Shown here: piece after piece, positions 50,485 through 59,400 of the stretch | Numbering within the stretch: the stretch's first letter is position 1 | Layout: the number at the start of each line of letters is the position of its first letter | Assembly: GCA_002238855.1 (NCBI GenBank) | Contig: MPND01000005.1 | Coordinates: forward strand, 49,400-113,399 | DNA from: SAR202 cluster bacterium bin90 | GTDB lineage: Bacteria > Chloroflexota > Dehalococcoidia > Lucifugimonadales > JADFKI01 | DNA length: 64,000 nt | Reading direction: 5' to 3' | Position numbers and translations under genes: made by a program | The notes under the pieces: generated by a model | What the model saw: only the letters and a program-made list of their open reading frames with translations | The model's database searches: none | What the model was told of the DNA's origin: nothing

Positions 50485-51411
50485 ATGCCCAACGCAAAGA
50501 TGGAATTCGGCTACCATCCCCCATCAGGCGACAGGGGCTTCGAGGAAATACGCCCCCGCGAGTTCCTCTCCGACCTCCACAACGCCCTTGATGTCGCATC
50601 GCAGCACTTTCCCTCCCTGTGGATTTCCGACCACTTCTCCTACGAGGACGAGTTCCGCATGGAGTGCTGGACTCACCTCACGTGGGTAGCAGCGAGATAC
50701 CCCGGCCCCAAGCTCGGAACCATCGTGATGTGCAACTCCTTCAGGCAGCCGTCGCTGATGGCAAAGATGGCGGCAAGCCTCCAGTGGATGAGTTCCGGAC
50801 GGCTGATTCTCGGCTATGGCGCCGGCTGGTTTGAGCCGGAGTACAGGCGATACGGCTTCGACTACCCGTCTCCCGGAGCCCGCGTGGAGATGCTCGAAGA
50901 AGGTGTGCAGATCATGAAAGCGATGTGGCAGGACGCCCCTGCCAACTTCCGGGGCAAGCACTACCGCATCGAGGACGCCTATTGCGAGCCGCGCCCTAAC
51001 CCGCCGCCGGTCCTGATGATAGGCGGCGCAGGCGAAAGGCGCACCCTCCGAGTAGTAGCGCGCCACGCCGACTGGTGGAACGACCTCGTCCGCCCGCCCG
51101 ACCAACTCCAGCACAAGCTGAACGTCCTGCAACAGCACTGCGAGCGCGAGGGCCGCGACTTCTCCGACATCCGTAAGACCCTCAGTGTGCGCCTCTTCAT
51201 CGACAAGTCGCACCGGAAAGCGCTCGAAATGGCAGGCGACCGCATTCACGGCGACCAGCCGGCAGTCGCGGGCGATCCTTCAGCAGTGCGCGAGCAACTC
51301 ACCCAGTTCACCGAGCTGGGCTTCGACTTCTCGATCCTGACCTTCCCCCGCTTCCAGGACCTCGAAGACATGAAGCTCTTCGTTGACGAGGTAATGCCCC
51401 ACTTCAGCTAG
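50485..51411 (+). CDS. Luciferase-like (LLM class) flavin-dependent monooxygenase
   Basis: This is a 308-residue TIM-barrel enzyme of the luciferase-like family: FPSLWISDHFSYEDEFRME, GTIVMCNSFRQPSLMAKMAA, SSGRLILGYGAGWFEPEYRR and PPPVLMIGGAGERRTLRVV. It uses FMNH2 or F420H2. The adjacent flavin reductase favours FMN and a two-component monooxygenase. Likely substrates are amides, sulfonates or N-heterocycles. It ends the three-gene operon and is followed by palindromic repeats. Confidence 0.9.
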   Translation: MPNAKMEFGYHPPSGDRGFEEIRPREFLSDLHNALDVASQHFPSLWISDHFSYEDEFRMECWTHLTWVAARYPGPKLGTIVMCNSFRQPSLMAKMAASLQWMSSGRLILGYGAGWFEPEYRRYGFDYPSPGARVEMLEEGVQIMKAMWQDAPANFRGKHYRIEDAYCEPRPNPPPVLMIGGAGERRTLRVVARHADWWNDLVRPPDQLQHKLNVLQQHCEREGRDFSDIRKTLSVRLFIDKSHRKALEMAGDRIHGDQPAVAGDPSAVREQLTQFTELGFDFSILTFPRFQDLEDMKLFVDEVMPHFS

Positions 51412-51427
51412 CCCGCGCGACTAATAT

Positions 51428-51505
51428 CCCCTCTCCCTATGGGAGAGGGTTAGGGTGAGGGCAAAGTCCCTTCCCCCTCGATGGGGGAAGGTTAGGATGG
51501 GGGTG
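51428..51505. repeat. Two dispersed palindromic repeat units
   Basis: Unit 1 has CCCTCTCCC at 51429-51437 and GGGAGAGGG at 51441-51449, then TTAGGGTGAGGG. Unit 2 has CCTTCCCCC at 51469-51477 and GGGGGAAGG at 51483-51491, then TTAGGATGGGGG. Both have the same plan of a 9-bp stem plus a GGGTGAGGG-like tail. They lie between convergent genes and may act as a bidirectional terminator. Confidence 0.8.
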
Positions 51506-51538
51506 ACGCCAAGAACACAGGCTTGGCGCAGTCCTGCC

Positions 51539-52354
51539 CTACCCTCTCAGAAATTCAAAACTCGCCGACAGATTCTCGAACACATCCTCATGCGGCGGAA
51601 TCTCCATGATCGCCGGACCTGCATAACCCTTATCCTGAAGCGCCTGCAACTGCCGCAGGCAGTCCACATCACCCGTGTCCACCGTCGGAATCGCCTCGCC
51701 CCCTCGCGTCTGCTTGAAGTGGATCGTCTTGATCATATCCACCGGCAGCGCCTCCACCTCGCCCACAGGATCACTTCCCGCATCAATTCGAAGTTGGTTC
51801 GTCGGGTCGGGGCAAAGGCCGAGGATACTGCCCTCCCCGTCCGGCAGCGCGTCCCTCACCGCTTGCACCAGCATCGCGAGGCTGCGTATCGGCTGCCCCG
51901 AGTTCTCCATAGACAGCGTAACGCCACGCGAGGCCGCCTCCTGCACCAGCGCCCCAATGCTCATCGCGGTATCAGGAATGTCTGCGGGCGTCTCCCACAG
52001 CGCATCGAACCTTGACGGGTCCACCATCCGCAGGTGCGGCGCGTCCGGCGACACCGCAATCGCAGCATCCAGCATCGACTGGAACAGCGCGGACTTCGGC
52101 TGCGCGTCCTCCGACAGGCACGGATACGCCACCGCAAGATTGAACGACATACCGGGGTGCCGCCCCACCAGCGCCTTCAGCCCGTCGATATTCGGCCGCC
52201 AGCCGTCGCCCTCACCCGTCTCACAATCGCCAAGGCAAGTCTGCCGCAGCTCGACATGCACCGCCCCGCGCTCCGCCGCCTGATCCACCAGCGCTTCAAT
52301 GCTCTCGCGGGCCAAGTGCTCGCGCCACGAATTCGTTATCGCTCCAAGTTTCAT
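51539..52354 (-). CDS. Sugar phosphate isomerase/epimerase-like TIM barrel
   Basis: This is a 271-residue AP-endonuclease-2/xylose-isomerase-like barrel. Metal-binding residues occur at VHVELRQ, SMENSG, LCPDPTNQ and AIMEIPPHED. Relatives include inosose dehydratase, tagatose epimerases and endonuclease IV; the substrate is unknown. The start at ATG 52354 follows GGAAGGACAGG. Confidence 0.8.
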   Translation of the reverse strand: MKLGAITNSWREHLARESIEALVDQAAERGAVHVELRQTCLGDCETGEGDGWRPNIDGLKALVGRHPGMSFNLAVAYPCLSEDAQPKSALFQSMLDAAIAVSPDAPHLRMVDPSRFDALWETPADIPDTAMSIGALVQEAASRGVTLSMENSGQPIRSLAMLVQAVRDALPDGEGSILGLCPDPTNQLRIDAGSDPVGEVEALPVDMIKTIHFKQTRGGEAIPTVDTGDVDCLRQLQALQDKGYAGPAIMEIPPHEDVFENLSASFEFLRG

Positions 52355-52451
52355 GTCCTGTCCTTCCTCGAATTGGTCAGTCGGCTCCGGGTAATCGTGC
52401 GCCTATTCTACAAGACTACAGATACGTCGCAACCGGATGAAATAACCTGAT

Positions 52452-52727
52452 TCACGCCTGGACCAGCGTGCTCAGGCTTGCCACCGCGTTGCCGATAAGC
52501 ATGACGATGCGGCGGTTCCAGCGGTCTATCAGCGTGCCAGTGAAGATGGAGCCCAATCCCATGGGCAGGATGGCGAAGAAGAGCATCGCAGTGTATGCCG
52601 TGGTGTCGCCCGTCTCCCGGAGAACCCAGATGCCCAGCCCGAAGCGCGTCATTCCAGAGCCGATAAGGGACACGAACTGCCCGAAAGTTATCGCGTAGAA
52701 TGCCCTCGTGCCGGAGAAAACAGCCAT
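52452..52727 (-). pseudogene. Truncated MFS transporter (N-terminal fragment)
   Basis: The 91 residues cover only the first three membrane helices of a major facilitator transporter, including the loop motif TGTLIDRWNRRIVML. A stop codon comes right after LSTLVQA, where complete members go on for another 300 residues. The DNA beyond does not continue the protein in any frame, so this is a deletion remnant, not a frameshift. Confidence 0.75.
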
Positions 52728-52774
52728 GCGTCAGCCTGTGAGAAGGGCTACCGTCCGAAGAAGCGCGCGCAGAC

Positions 52775-54436
52775 TCAGGACTCGTACTTCCTGCCCAGCT
52801 CTTCTTCCCAGCGCAGGTAGTTCATCATGTCAGCGTATCCCCGGTCCGTGCCCGCAGGCACCACATCGGCAGGCGTTGACATCACACCCGAAAGCCCCTG
52901 CTCCACATCACGCCCCGCCTGACGCCACGCATTCACGCCGCCTTCAAGCACAGACACATCCGCATACCCCTCATCAGCAAGCGTCGCCCCGGCAAATGTC
53001 GAAGCGACTCCGTCAACGCACGTAACGACCACTGGAACTGCCTTGTCCGACGCAACACCCGCAATCTGCGCTTCCAGCCACCCGCGCGGCACCCAGCGCG
53101 ATCCCGGCACATGCGCCTCCGCAAACTGCTGGCTAGTGCCCACAAAGATGATTACGGCGTCCGCTGCGGGCGCTTCCGCACCACGAACATATGCTGCGGG
53201 CCCTCCACTGGTGCCCACCAGCGTAATCGAAGCGTCAGCCGCAGACGGCACTTCCGACGGCGCAAGCATCCGAATCTTGCTCCGCGCCTCGTCCATCCCT
53301 AGCGCCTGCGTGGGCGAATGTCCCTGTTCCAGCGAGTTCCCGGCGCGCTGCCACTCACCTGTACCACCATGCAACGCATACACATGCTCATGCCCCATCT
53401 GCCTGTACCACGACGCTGTGATAGTCGCGCGCGCGCGCCCGTCGCAGCAGAATACGATCGGGCAGTTCTTCACCACCGCAACCTCGTCCGACCGCTGCAC
53501 CGCCTGCCCACCCGCAAACCAGCGGAAGCCCGGGATGTGCCCTGCCGCATATTCCTCAGTAGTCCGCACATCCACCAGGTACACAGTCTCGTCCGACCGC
53601 CGCGCCATCAGCGCCTGCAAGCCGTCCGCGTCGATATACTGAACGCCGTCTTCCTCAGCAAGCCTGTCCGCATAAGCTTCTGCGGCGGCAATGCCCTCTT
53701 CAGACAGATCAGGCAGTTCCAGCCTGTCCGCGCCCGATTCCAGCGAGTACCCCGCCAGCGACCAGCCTGCCGTCCCGTTCTTCAGCCCCACCACATTCGG
53801 CAAGCCCATCCGCTGCAACACCCGCGTGCCGATGATGCTGCGCGTCCGCCCAGCGCAGTTTATAACCACCGTGGCATCATCGCTCATTTCCCTGGTGATG
53901 TCGGTGATTCTCAGCGCAAGCTCCGCACCGGGCACGCTGCGCCCACCCGGAATGCACAACCGCTGGTACTCCTCCGGCGTGCGCGTATCCAGGATGACGA
54001 TCTCCTCGCCGCTGTCTATGCGCTCCTGAAGCTCCACCGCATCGATCTCCGGCACATGATGCACGACCTCCACCTTCTCGCCGAAGTCCTTGCTAGGCAC
54101 ATTCACGCCCCACTCCGTCGGGTACTCCTGCGTCACCCAGCGATTGATGCCGCCGTCCAACACCGACACATCCGAGTAGCCGAGCCCTTCCAGCGTCGCA
54201 CCGGCAAGCGTAGCCCTGCGCGCATCGTCATCACACAGCACCACAGGCGTCGCCGAATGCGGCACGGCGTCAGCCATCTGCGCCTCAAGGTCGCGGCGTG
54301 GTATCAGGCTCGCGCCTGGAATATGAGCGTTGTTGTACTCGCCCGTCTCGCGCACATCAATAAGCGCGAACGGCGAACTGCCCTTCAGCAGCCCATCAAG
54401 GTCTTGCGGAGAGATTGTCGTAGGCATGTAATTCAC
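52775..54436 (-). CDS. Four-domain rhodanese protein
   Basis: This is a 553-residue protein made of four rhodanese domains at about 1-110, 125-235, 265-370 and 385-525. Each has a cysteine in the active loop: C68 (VVLCDDDARRA), C194 (VINCAGRTRS), C331 (CCDGRARAT) and C473 (VTCVDGVAS). Most multidomain rhodaneses keep only one active cysteine, so four is unusual. It may pass persulfide sulfur along several sites. A GTG at 54436 overlaps the stop of the upstream gene by 4 bases; ATG 54427 is an alternative start. The thiol dioxygenase encoded upstream suggests a joint role in sulfur metabolism. Confidence 0.88.
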   Translation of the reverse strand: MNYMPTTISPQDLDGLLKGSSPFALIDVRETGEYNNAHIPGASLIPRRDLEAQMADAVPHSATPVVLCDDDARRATLAGATLEGLGYSDVSVLDGGINRWVTQEYPTEWGVNVPSKDFGEKVEVVHHVPEIDAVELQERIDSGEEIVILDTRTPEEYQRLCIPGGRSVPGAELALRITDITREMSDDATVVINCAGRTRSIIGTRVLQRMGLPNVVGLKNGTAGWSLAGYSLESGADRLELPDLSEEGIAAAEAYADRLAEEDGVQYIDADGLQALMARRSDETVYLVDVRTTEEYAAGHIPGFRWFAGGQAVQRSDEVAVVKNCPIVFCCDGRARATITASWYRQMGHEHVYALHGGTGEWQRAGNSLEQGHSPTQALGMDEARSKIRMLAPSEVPSAADASITLVGTSGGPAAYVRGAEAPAADAVIIFVGTSQQFAEAHVPGSRWVPRGWLEAQIAGVASDKAVPVVVTCVDGVASTFAGATLADEGYADVSVLEGGVNAWRQAGRDVEQGLSGVMSTPADVVPAGTDRGYADMMNYLRWEEELGRKYES

Positions 54437-54858
54437 CTAGGCGTTTTCACGTATTTCTGCGTTGGTTTCGTCTGTTTATGTTGATTGGCAGCAATCGCCG
54501 GCGCCAAGTGTTTTGACGCATTTCGAATATCAATAGCGACAACTATGAAGTCGTCAGGGGAATCTGGGTCAGGCTGCCAGTATGCCGTCAAATCGTCTCC
54601 GAATTCAACACGCGGCGCCTCCCCCTTATCGCCAAAAGTTAGTGTATCGGTCTCAGCACAGTAGTTTGAGTTGCACTCCAATGGCAAGTGCCCGCTAATA
54701 CCGATGACTTCCAGTCCCACAGGCGATAGCCCGTCATCAGGAGGAAGATCAACGGATATGAACGGCTCACCTTCCAGCGACATTGCATCTTCATACGGAT
54801 TGTCAGTATAAATTCCCAGGGCGTCGGATGACTTGCTGTATGTGATTTTAGTTATCAT
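54433..54858 (-). CDS. DUF2283-like small protein
   Basis: This is a 141-residue protein whose start (KITYSKSSDALGIYT, then FISVDLPPDDG and GLEVIGIS) resembles DUF2283. Such proteins often sit downstream of a small toxin-like gene of DUF4258 type, as here. The remainder is an extra region without recognised features. It overlaps the preceding gene by 11 bases and the rhodanese gene by 4. It may be an antitoxin. Confidence 0.55.
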   Translation of the reverse strand: MITKITYSKSSDALGIYTDNPYEDAMSLEGEPFISVDLPPDDGLSPVGLEVIGISGHLPLECNSNYCAETDTLTFGDKGEAPRVEFGDDLTAYWQPDPDSPDDFIVVAIDIRNASKHLAPAIAANQHKQTKPTQKYVKTPR

Positions 54859-55207
54859 CCTGCACCTCTATTTCACCTACGCACTTCTTCTCAAAATAGC
54901 CCCTGGTGCCCTTTCGCAATGCTCGCAGCGCTCTTCGGTCTCTATGTGCCGTCACGTACCTTTCGTCATCTAACGACACCACGACATGCATCACACGAGA
55001 ATCACTTTCACTGCTGATCCAGCCCCAGTACGATATTCCTTCATTATCGTCACTATCGGTAGATATACAGCGCACCAACCAATTGTTTATCACTTCTTGA
55101 ATGTTGGCAGCCGTGACATCAGGTCGCTGATTCGCCCTCTGTTGCAGGTGCGGGTCAACGGTGCGACTCTTCCCGCCTGCCGTGATTGTCTCCGGTAGTG
55201 GAGGCAC
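54848..55207 (-). CDS. DUF4258-like toxin candidate
   Basis: This is a 119-residue protein beginning with GTG 55207. The pattern (PHLQQRANQRPDVTAANIQE, then VINNWLV, then VMHVVVSLDDERYVTAHRDR) fits DUF4258-type small proteins, RelE-fold relatives, though weakly. The next gene overlaps by 11 bases and resembles DUF2283. I infer a toxin-antitoxin-like pair, not proven by motif alone. Confidence 0.5.
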   Translation of the reverse strand: MPPLPETITAGGKSRTVDPHLQQRANQRPDVTAANIQEVINNWLVRCISTDSDDNEGISYWGWISSESDSRVMHVVVSLDDERYVTAHRDRRALRALRKGTRGYFEKKCVGEIEVQDDN

Positions 55208-55240
55208 ATACTCTCCAAGCGCCCCAAGGGCACGACGGAT

Positions 55241-55819
55241 TTAGCAGTTGCTGAACTTCGTCGTCGCGAAGTGCTTGATCTCCCCTGTCTCCAGGTTGAA
55301 ACTGCTGCGCTCCAGCCCACGAAGGTCGTTACCATACACATGGATCTCGACGGTCGGGCGGTCGGAATAGTTGTCCATCTGGTGAATCTCGTCCACATCC
55401 GGAATCAGCAGTGAGATGTCACCCGGCTGCACCAGCGTCTCGCGGTCGCGTTCGAGCTTGGCATATTCCTCGCGGTCCCTGTCGTCCACGCGGCGGAAGC
55501 GCGTCTCCGTGATGCCATTCCCCACGACGCCGATCATGCCCCACGTGCGGTGGTCGTGCGGTCCGATGTGATCACCGGGACCCCAGACGACCGATGTAAC
55601 CAGCAGGCCGTTGTCCCCGTAGTGCAGCAGGTATGTGCCGTGGTTCTTGCCCGGCATCGGTATGCTGTACTCTTCGGGTATCGCATCTCGGCTGTTGATC
55701 AGACGCTCCAGGTGCGCCGAACCCCGGTCGAACAACGTCTCCTGGTCCGGCTGCTCATCGACCAGCTTGGACATCTCCTGCACGAACTCTTCCAGTGCGT
55801 AAGATAGAGTAGTAGTCAT
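55241..55819 (-). CDS. Thiol dioxygenase (cysteine dioxygenase family)
   Basis: This is a 192-residue cupin that oxidises a thiol to a sulfinic acid with O2 and Fe(II). Iron ligands lie in GPHDHRTWGMIGVVGNG (two His) and DEIHQMDN (third His). The position of the crosslinked cysteine of mammalian enzymes is not Cys here, as usual in bacteria. Substrate could be cysteine or 3-mercaptopropionate. A near-perfect AGGAGGTGA site precedes ATG 55819. Cysteine sulfinate breakdown would feed sulfite to the molybdoenzyme at 35511. Confidence 0.88.
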   Translation of the reverse strand: MTTTLSYALEEFVQEMSKLVDEQPDQETLFDRGSAHLERLINSRDAIPEEYSIPMPGKNHGTYLLHYGDNGLLVTSVVWGPGDHIGPHDHRTWGMIGVVGNGITETRFRRVDDRDREEYAKLERDRETLVQPGDISLLIPDVDEIHQMDNYSDRPTVEIHVYGNDLRGLERSSFNLETGEIKHFATTKFSNC

Positions 55820-55898
55820 CGTTGGTTCACCTCCTGTGGATTACGACTAGCATAGCGAAGGCAGCCCGTTTAGACAAGCATGGCGCAACCTGAAAAGT

Positions 55899-55930
55899 CC
55901 CCTATCCCTCTGGGCAAATGAGGGTGAGGG
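55899..55930. repeat. Degenerate copy of the palindromic repeat
   Basis: CCCCTATCCCTCTGGG followed by CAAATGAGGGTGAGGG keeps the tail but has lost most of the stem. Confidence 0.55.
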
Positions 55931-55944
55931 CAAGCTCCGGATAT

Positions 55945-55968
55945 GATGTGCTATATTGCATACACATC
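55945..55968 (+). promoter_or_regulatory. Operator and extended -10 promoter of the RelBE-like pair
   Basis: GATGTGCTAT and GCATACACATC flank a core containing TATATT at 55952-55957, which is preceded by TGC. The element is almost the same as the vapBC operator (GATGTGTAT-N5-ATACACATC), with one extra base. It lies 25 bases before the antitoxin start. Confidence 0.6.
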
Positions 55969-55992
55969 CGATATTGAACGGGGGACTGAGCG

Positions 55993-56220
55993 ATGGCGAC
56001 CTCAATCCAACTATCAAGAGAAGCCGAAGAGCGCCTTGACCATCTGGCTTCAGAAACAGGACGCAGCAAGGAGTTCTACCTGCAAGAACTTATCGAGCGC
56101 GGCCTTGAGGAAATCGAAGATTACTATCTGGCAGCGGAAGTTCTTGAGCGTGTTCGCAAAGGAGAAGAGCCAGTGTACACTTCTGCCGAAGTAAGGAAAA
56201 ATCTTGGCTTGGACGATTGA
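55993..56220 (+). CDS. RelB-type antitoxin
   Basis: This is a 75-residue protein. Its N-terminus (ATSIQLSREAEERLDHLASE, then SKEFYLQELIERGL) looks like a ribbon-helix-helix DNA-binding domain, and an acidic helical tail (AEVLERVRKGEEPVYTSAE) would bind the toxin. It overlaps the start of the toxin gene by 17 bases. It probably represses the promoter at 55945-55968. Confidence 0.8.
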   Translation: MATSIQLSREAEERLDHLASETGRSKEFYLQELIERGLEEIEDYYLAAEVLERVRKGEEPVYTSAEVRKNLGLDD

Positions 56221-56470
56221 ATACACTCGAAGAGCCCAAACCCAATTGGGAAGACTCGACAGAAGAACGGCTCGGCGCATAATTGATTACATGGAGCAGC
56301 GCATCGCTGAATCGGACAATCCGAGAAACACCGGCAGAGCAATGAGAGGTCCTCTGAGAGGGTTTTGGCGATATCGAGTAGGAGACTACCGCCTCATATG
56401 CGATATCCAGGATAATGTATTGACCGTGCTAGTACTGCGAGTTGGAAGACGCGACCAGATTTATCGTTAA
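56204..56470 (+). CDS. RelE-family toxin
   Basis: This is an 88-residue RelE/ParE-fold protein (AWTIEYTRRAQTQLGRLDRR, GPLRGFWRYRVGDYRLICDI, VLVLRVGRRDQIYR). RelE toxins cut mRNA on the ribosome. The Arg-rich C-terminal strand VGRRDQIY is the usual active-site region. The start is TTG 56204 inside the antitoxin gene. The stop overlaps the convergent DUF2298 gene by 4 bases. Confidence 0.87.
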   Translation: MAWTIEYTRRAQTQLGRLDRRTARRIIDYMEQRIAESDNPRNTGRAMRGPLRGFWRYRVGDYRLICDIQDNVLTVLVLRVGRRDQIYR

Positions 56471-59400
56471 CCCCCACCCCAAACCCGGTATATCGCCGTC
56501 TCCCCATTATCAAACACCCGCTCCAGCGCACCCCCCAGTCCATCCTCGAACTTGGACATCCCCTCCGGGAAGTAGATGCGCTCCAAGTGCCCCAGATACA
56601 CATACTCGACCCCGTACTCCCGCATCAGCTCCAACGCAGTCTTCACATCCGGCGTAGAGTAAATCGTCTGCACGGCGCGCGTCCGCCGCCCCACCTCGTA
56701 GGCATACCCATACCGCTGCTGCTCCTGGTGCCACTGCCACCCGATCACACTCGGCAGTCCCGTGTACATCGCAACGCGCCCGCCCCAGCGATACGACGGC
56801 GTCACCCCTTCAAGCACTATCGGCGACCCCTCGACATTCTGCTGAAGCCACCGTATGCCCTCGTAGTCCGTCGCCAGATCAATCACCTCACCCGAATGCT
56901 CCCTGTACCCCGTACCCTCTATGAACGCCACCCCGTTCAACGTCAGCGGCGTAACATACCCGTCGAACCTGTCATGCAGCCTGTCCTGCGTCCCCAGCAC
57001 CGGGTATATCGCCGCACTCAGCACCAACACAACCAGCGCGATCTTCCATCCCTGTCTGACTAACCCGATACGCGCCAGGAAACTGCGCTGCATCCGGAAC
57101 AGCCGCCACAGCAGGTACGCCGATGCGATGCCCAGCATTACCCACACCTGCAGGTAGAACTTGAAAATGCTGTTCAAGCGGTCTATGTCGCCCTCCACGC
57201 GCAGGAAGTCCAGTCCCACCACCAGCGACAGCGACACCAGCGCGAGCATCAGCACGAAGCCCAGTTGCGCCGCATCGGGCCTGTCCCGCAGCAGCACGCC
57301 GATTCCCACCGCTGCCAGCAGCACCGCCAGCGCAAACACGAACGGCACGGTGCTGCCCACAACGCCCGTGAACCACGCCGTCAGCACAAGCCCCACCAGC
57401 AGTGCGCCGGCAATCACCCCGACCAGCCAGCCAACGCTAACCGTAGTGCCCTCATCGCCGTCCAACACATCATAAAGCCGTCCGAACTTTCGACGCAGCG
57501 CACCGAACCGCGTCCGAGTGCCATCCGCAAGCTCATCAACGGCAAACGCGCCAATGATGAACACGAACAGCCCCGATATCGCCAGGAACTGCCACAGCGT
57601 CGTCGTGTTCGTCGTGGACTCCACGCTGTTGTAGAACGTCTCCCCCGCAAGGTGGTACGGCAGAAACGCCACAAATCCCACGACGACCATGAACACCGTC
57701 TTGACACCTGCCCGTATAAGCACCAGCGCGCCCAGCCCGCCGTGCGCCAGAAACTCCGCGAACGCAATCGCCGCCGCCGCAACAATTATGTACGTGGGCA
57801 GGTCCCACGTATTCAGCAGCGCAAGCGACCCGACGGCAATCCCAAGAATCGCAAGTCGTACCATTTCCCATACCATAGTCCCCTCTCCCCGGGGGAGAGG
57901 GTCAGGGTGAGGGGAATTAGGTTCGACAGCAGCGCCCTCGCCAGCCCACTTCTGATTCAGCACCACCGCAAGCGACAGCCCAATCGCCAGCACCGTGAAG
58001 GGTATCGCCATCATGTGCGCGTGCAGGTCTGCGAACAGGAATGTGAAGAACGGGAACTCCGTTATCTCATGCCCCGGCGGGTCCGGCGGCATCATGCGGC
58101 TGCTCTTCCAGAAGTCGAACTCGCCAAACGGCTGACCAAGCAGCACGTTCTTGACGCTATGCCCCACCTGTATCGCGCCGTCGAGGTTGCCCAGCACCGT
58201 CACGAACGCCACGCCCACCAGTCCCAACAGCACCGGCGACCAGCGTGGCACACCGCCGAGAATGCCAACGGCATCGTCCAGCCTCCGTCCGGCTGACCTA
58301 ACGAGGTTGTACACGATGCTGTACACGCCGCCCACCGTCAGCGCAAAGAATGTCGGCACAGCCAGATTGAACGCGATCACCGGCTCTATCGCCGTCGCCC
58401 TGATAAGCACAGCCGTCAGGAACTGCCCCCAGTAGTAGTAGTTCAGGTAGCCGCCCCCGAACCACGGATCATACGGCGGCATGATCGTAGAGCGCAGCAC
58501 CGCGTTCAGGTACGCGAAGTCCATCGGCTTCTCGCCCCCGCGATACGGATGCCACAGGTCCGGATTCGCCATTCGCACCAGCACGAACGCCAGGAACGCC
58601 GCAACAAATATCAGCTCCCCAACCAGCAGCGCGCCCCAGCGCCGCCGCACGAAGTCGCTGATCTCCTCCCATTTGAACGCAAGCACACCAAGCGATACCG
58701 CCGCCATAAGCAACACGGCAAACGCGATGGACAGCCGCGAAAACGCCATCCACTGCAAGCTCGCCAGCAGCCACACCACAAGCCCTATCAGCAATATCCC
58801 CAGCGCCTTGCCCAGCAGGTAGCCCCTGTCCGACAGCGGCCTGAACACCACAAATGTCAGCGGCAGCGTCACCAGCGCAATGAGTTCCAGCACTCCAAGC
58901 CACGCCAGCACCGGCATCCGGTTCGTCCAACTCCCGGGCTTGATGATCTCCGTCCATGTGCCGCCGCTCTGCTGTATCACTGCATCCTCGGACGAATACA
59001 CCAGCCCCAGTTCAGGCTCATCCCTCGGCTGGAGAGTAGTTTCTGTGGTCTCGCCCCCCTCCATTAGCCGCTGTATCTCCGGCGCACTCAGACGACCCGT
59101 ATTCTGGAATATCAGCACCTTCGGGTGGTCATAAACCGAAAAGCTCTCGTCCGCATATCCAAGGTTCAGCAGAAGAGACGGCGAATCGAGCGGCTGCGAC
59201 AATGACGGCGCGGGATAGTACCTCGCCCAATTCCCAACCGAAGGCAGGTCGGGACGCCCAAGCGTGTCATCCCCCAAGGCAACCCCAAATAACGACGGCA
59301 ATGATGTCTGCACATTCGCCAGCGTATAACCAAGTTGCTGAGAGAACAGCAGCCGGTAGTATTCACTGCTGACCGGGTAACGCTCCGGCAGTCGCGGTAT

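Noticed and set aside
52355..52451. Possible frameshifted continuation of the MFS fragment
   Set aside because: Reading past the stop in all three frames gives no transporter-like sequence, so the gene is truncated and not simply frameshifted.
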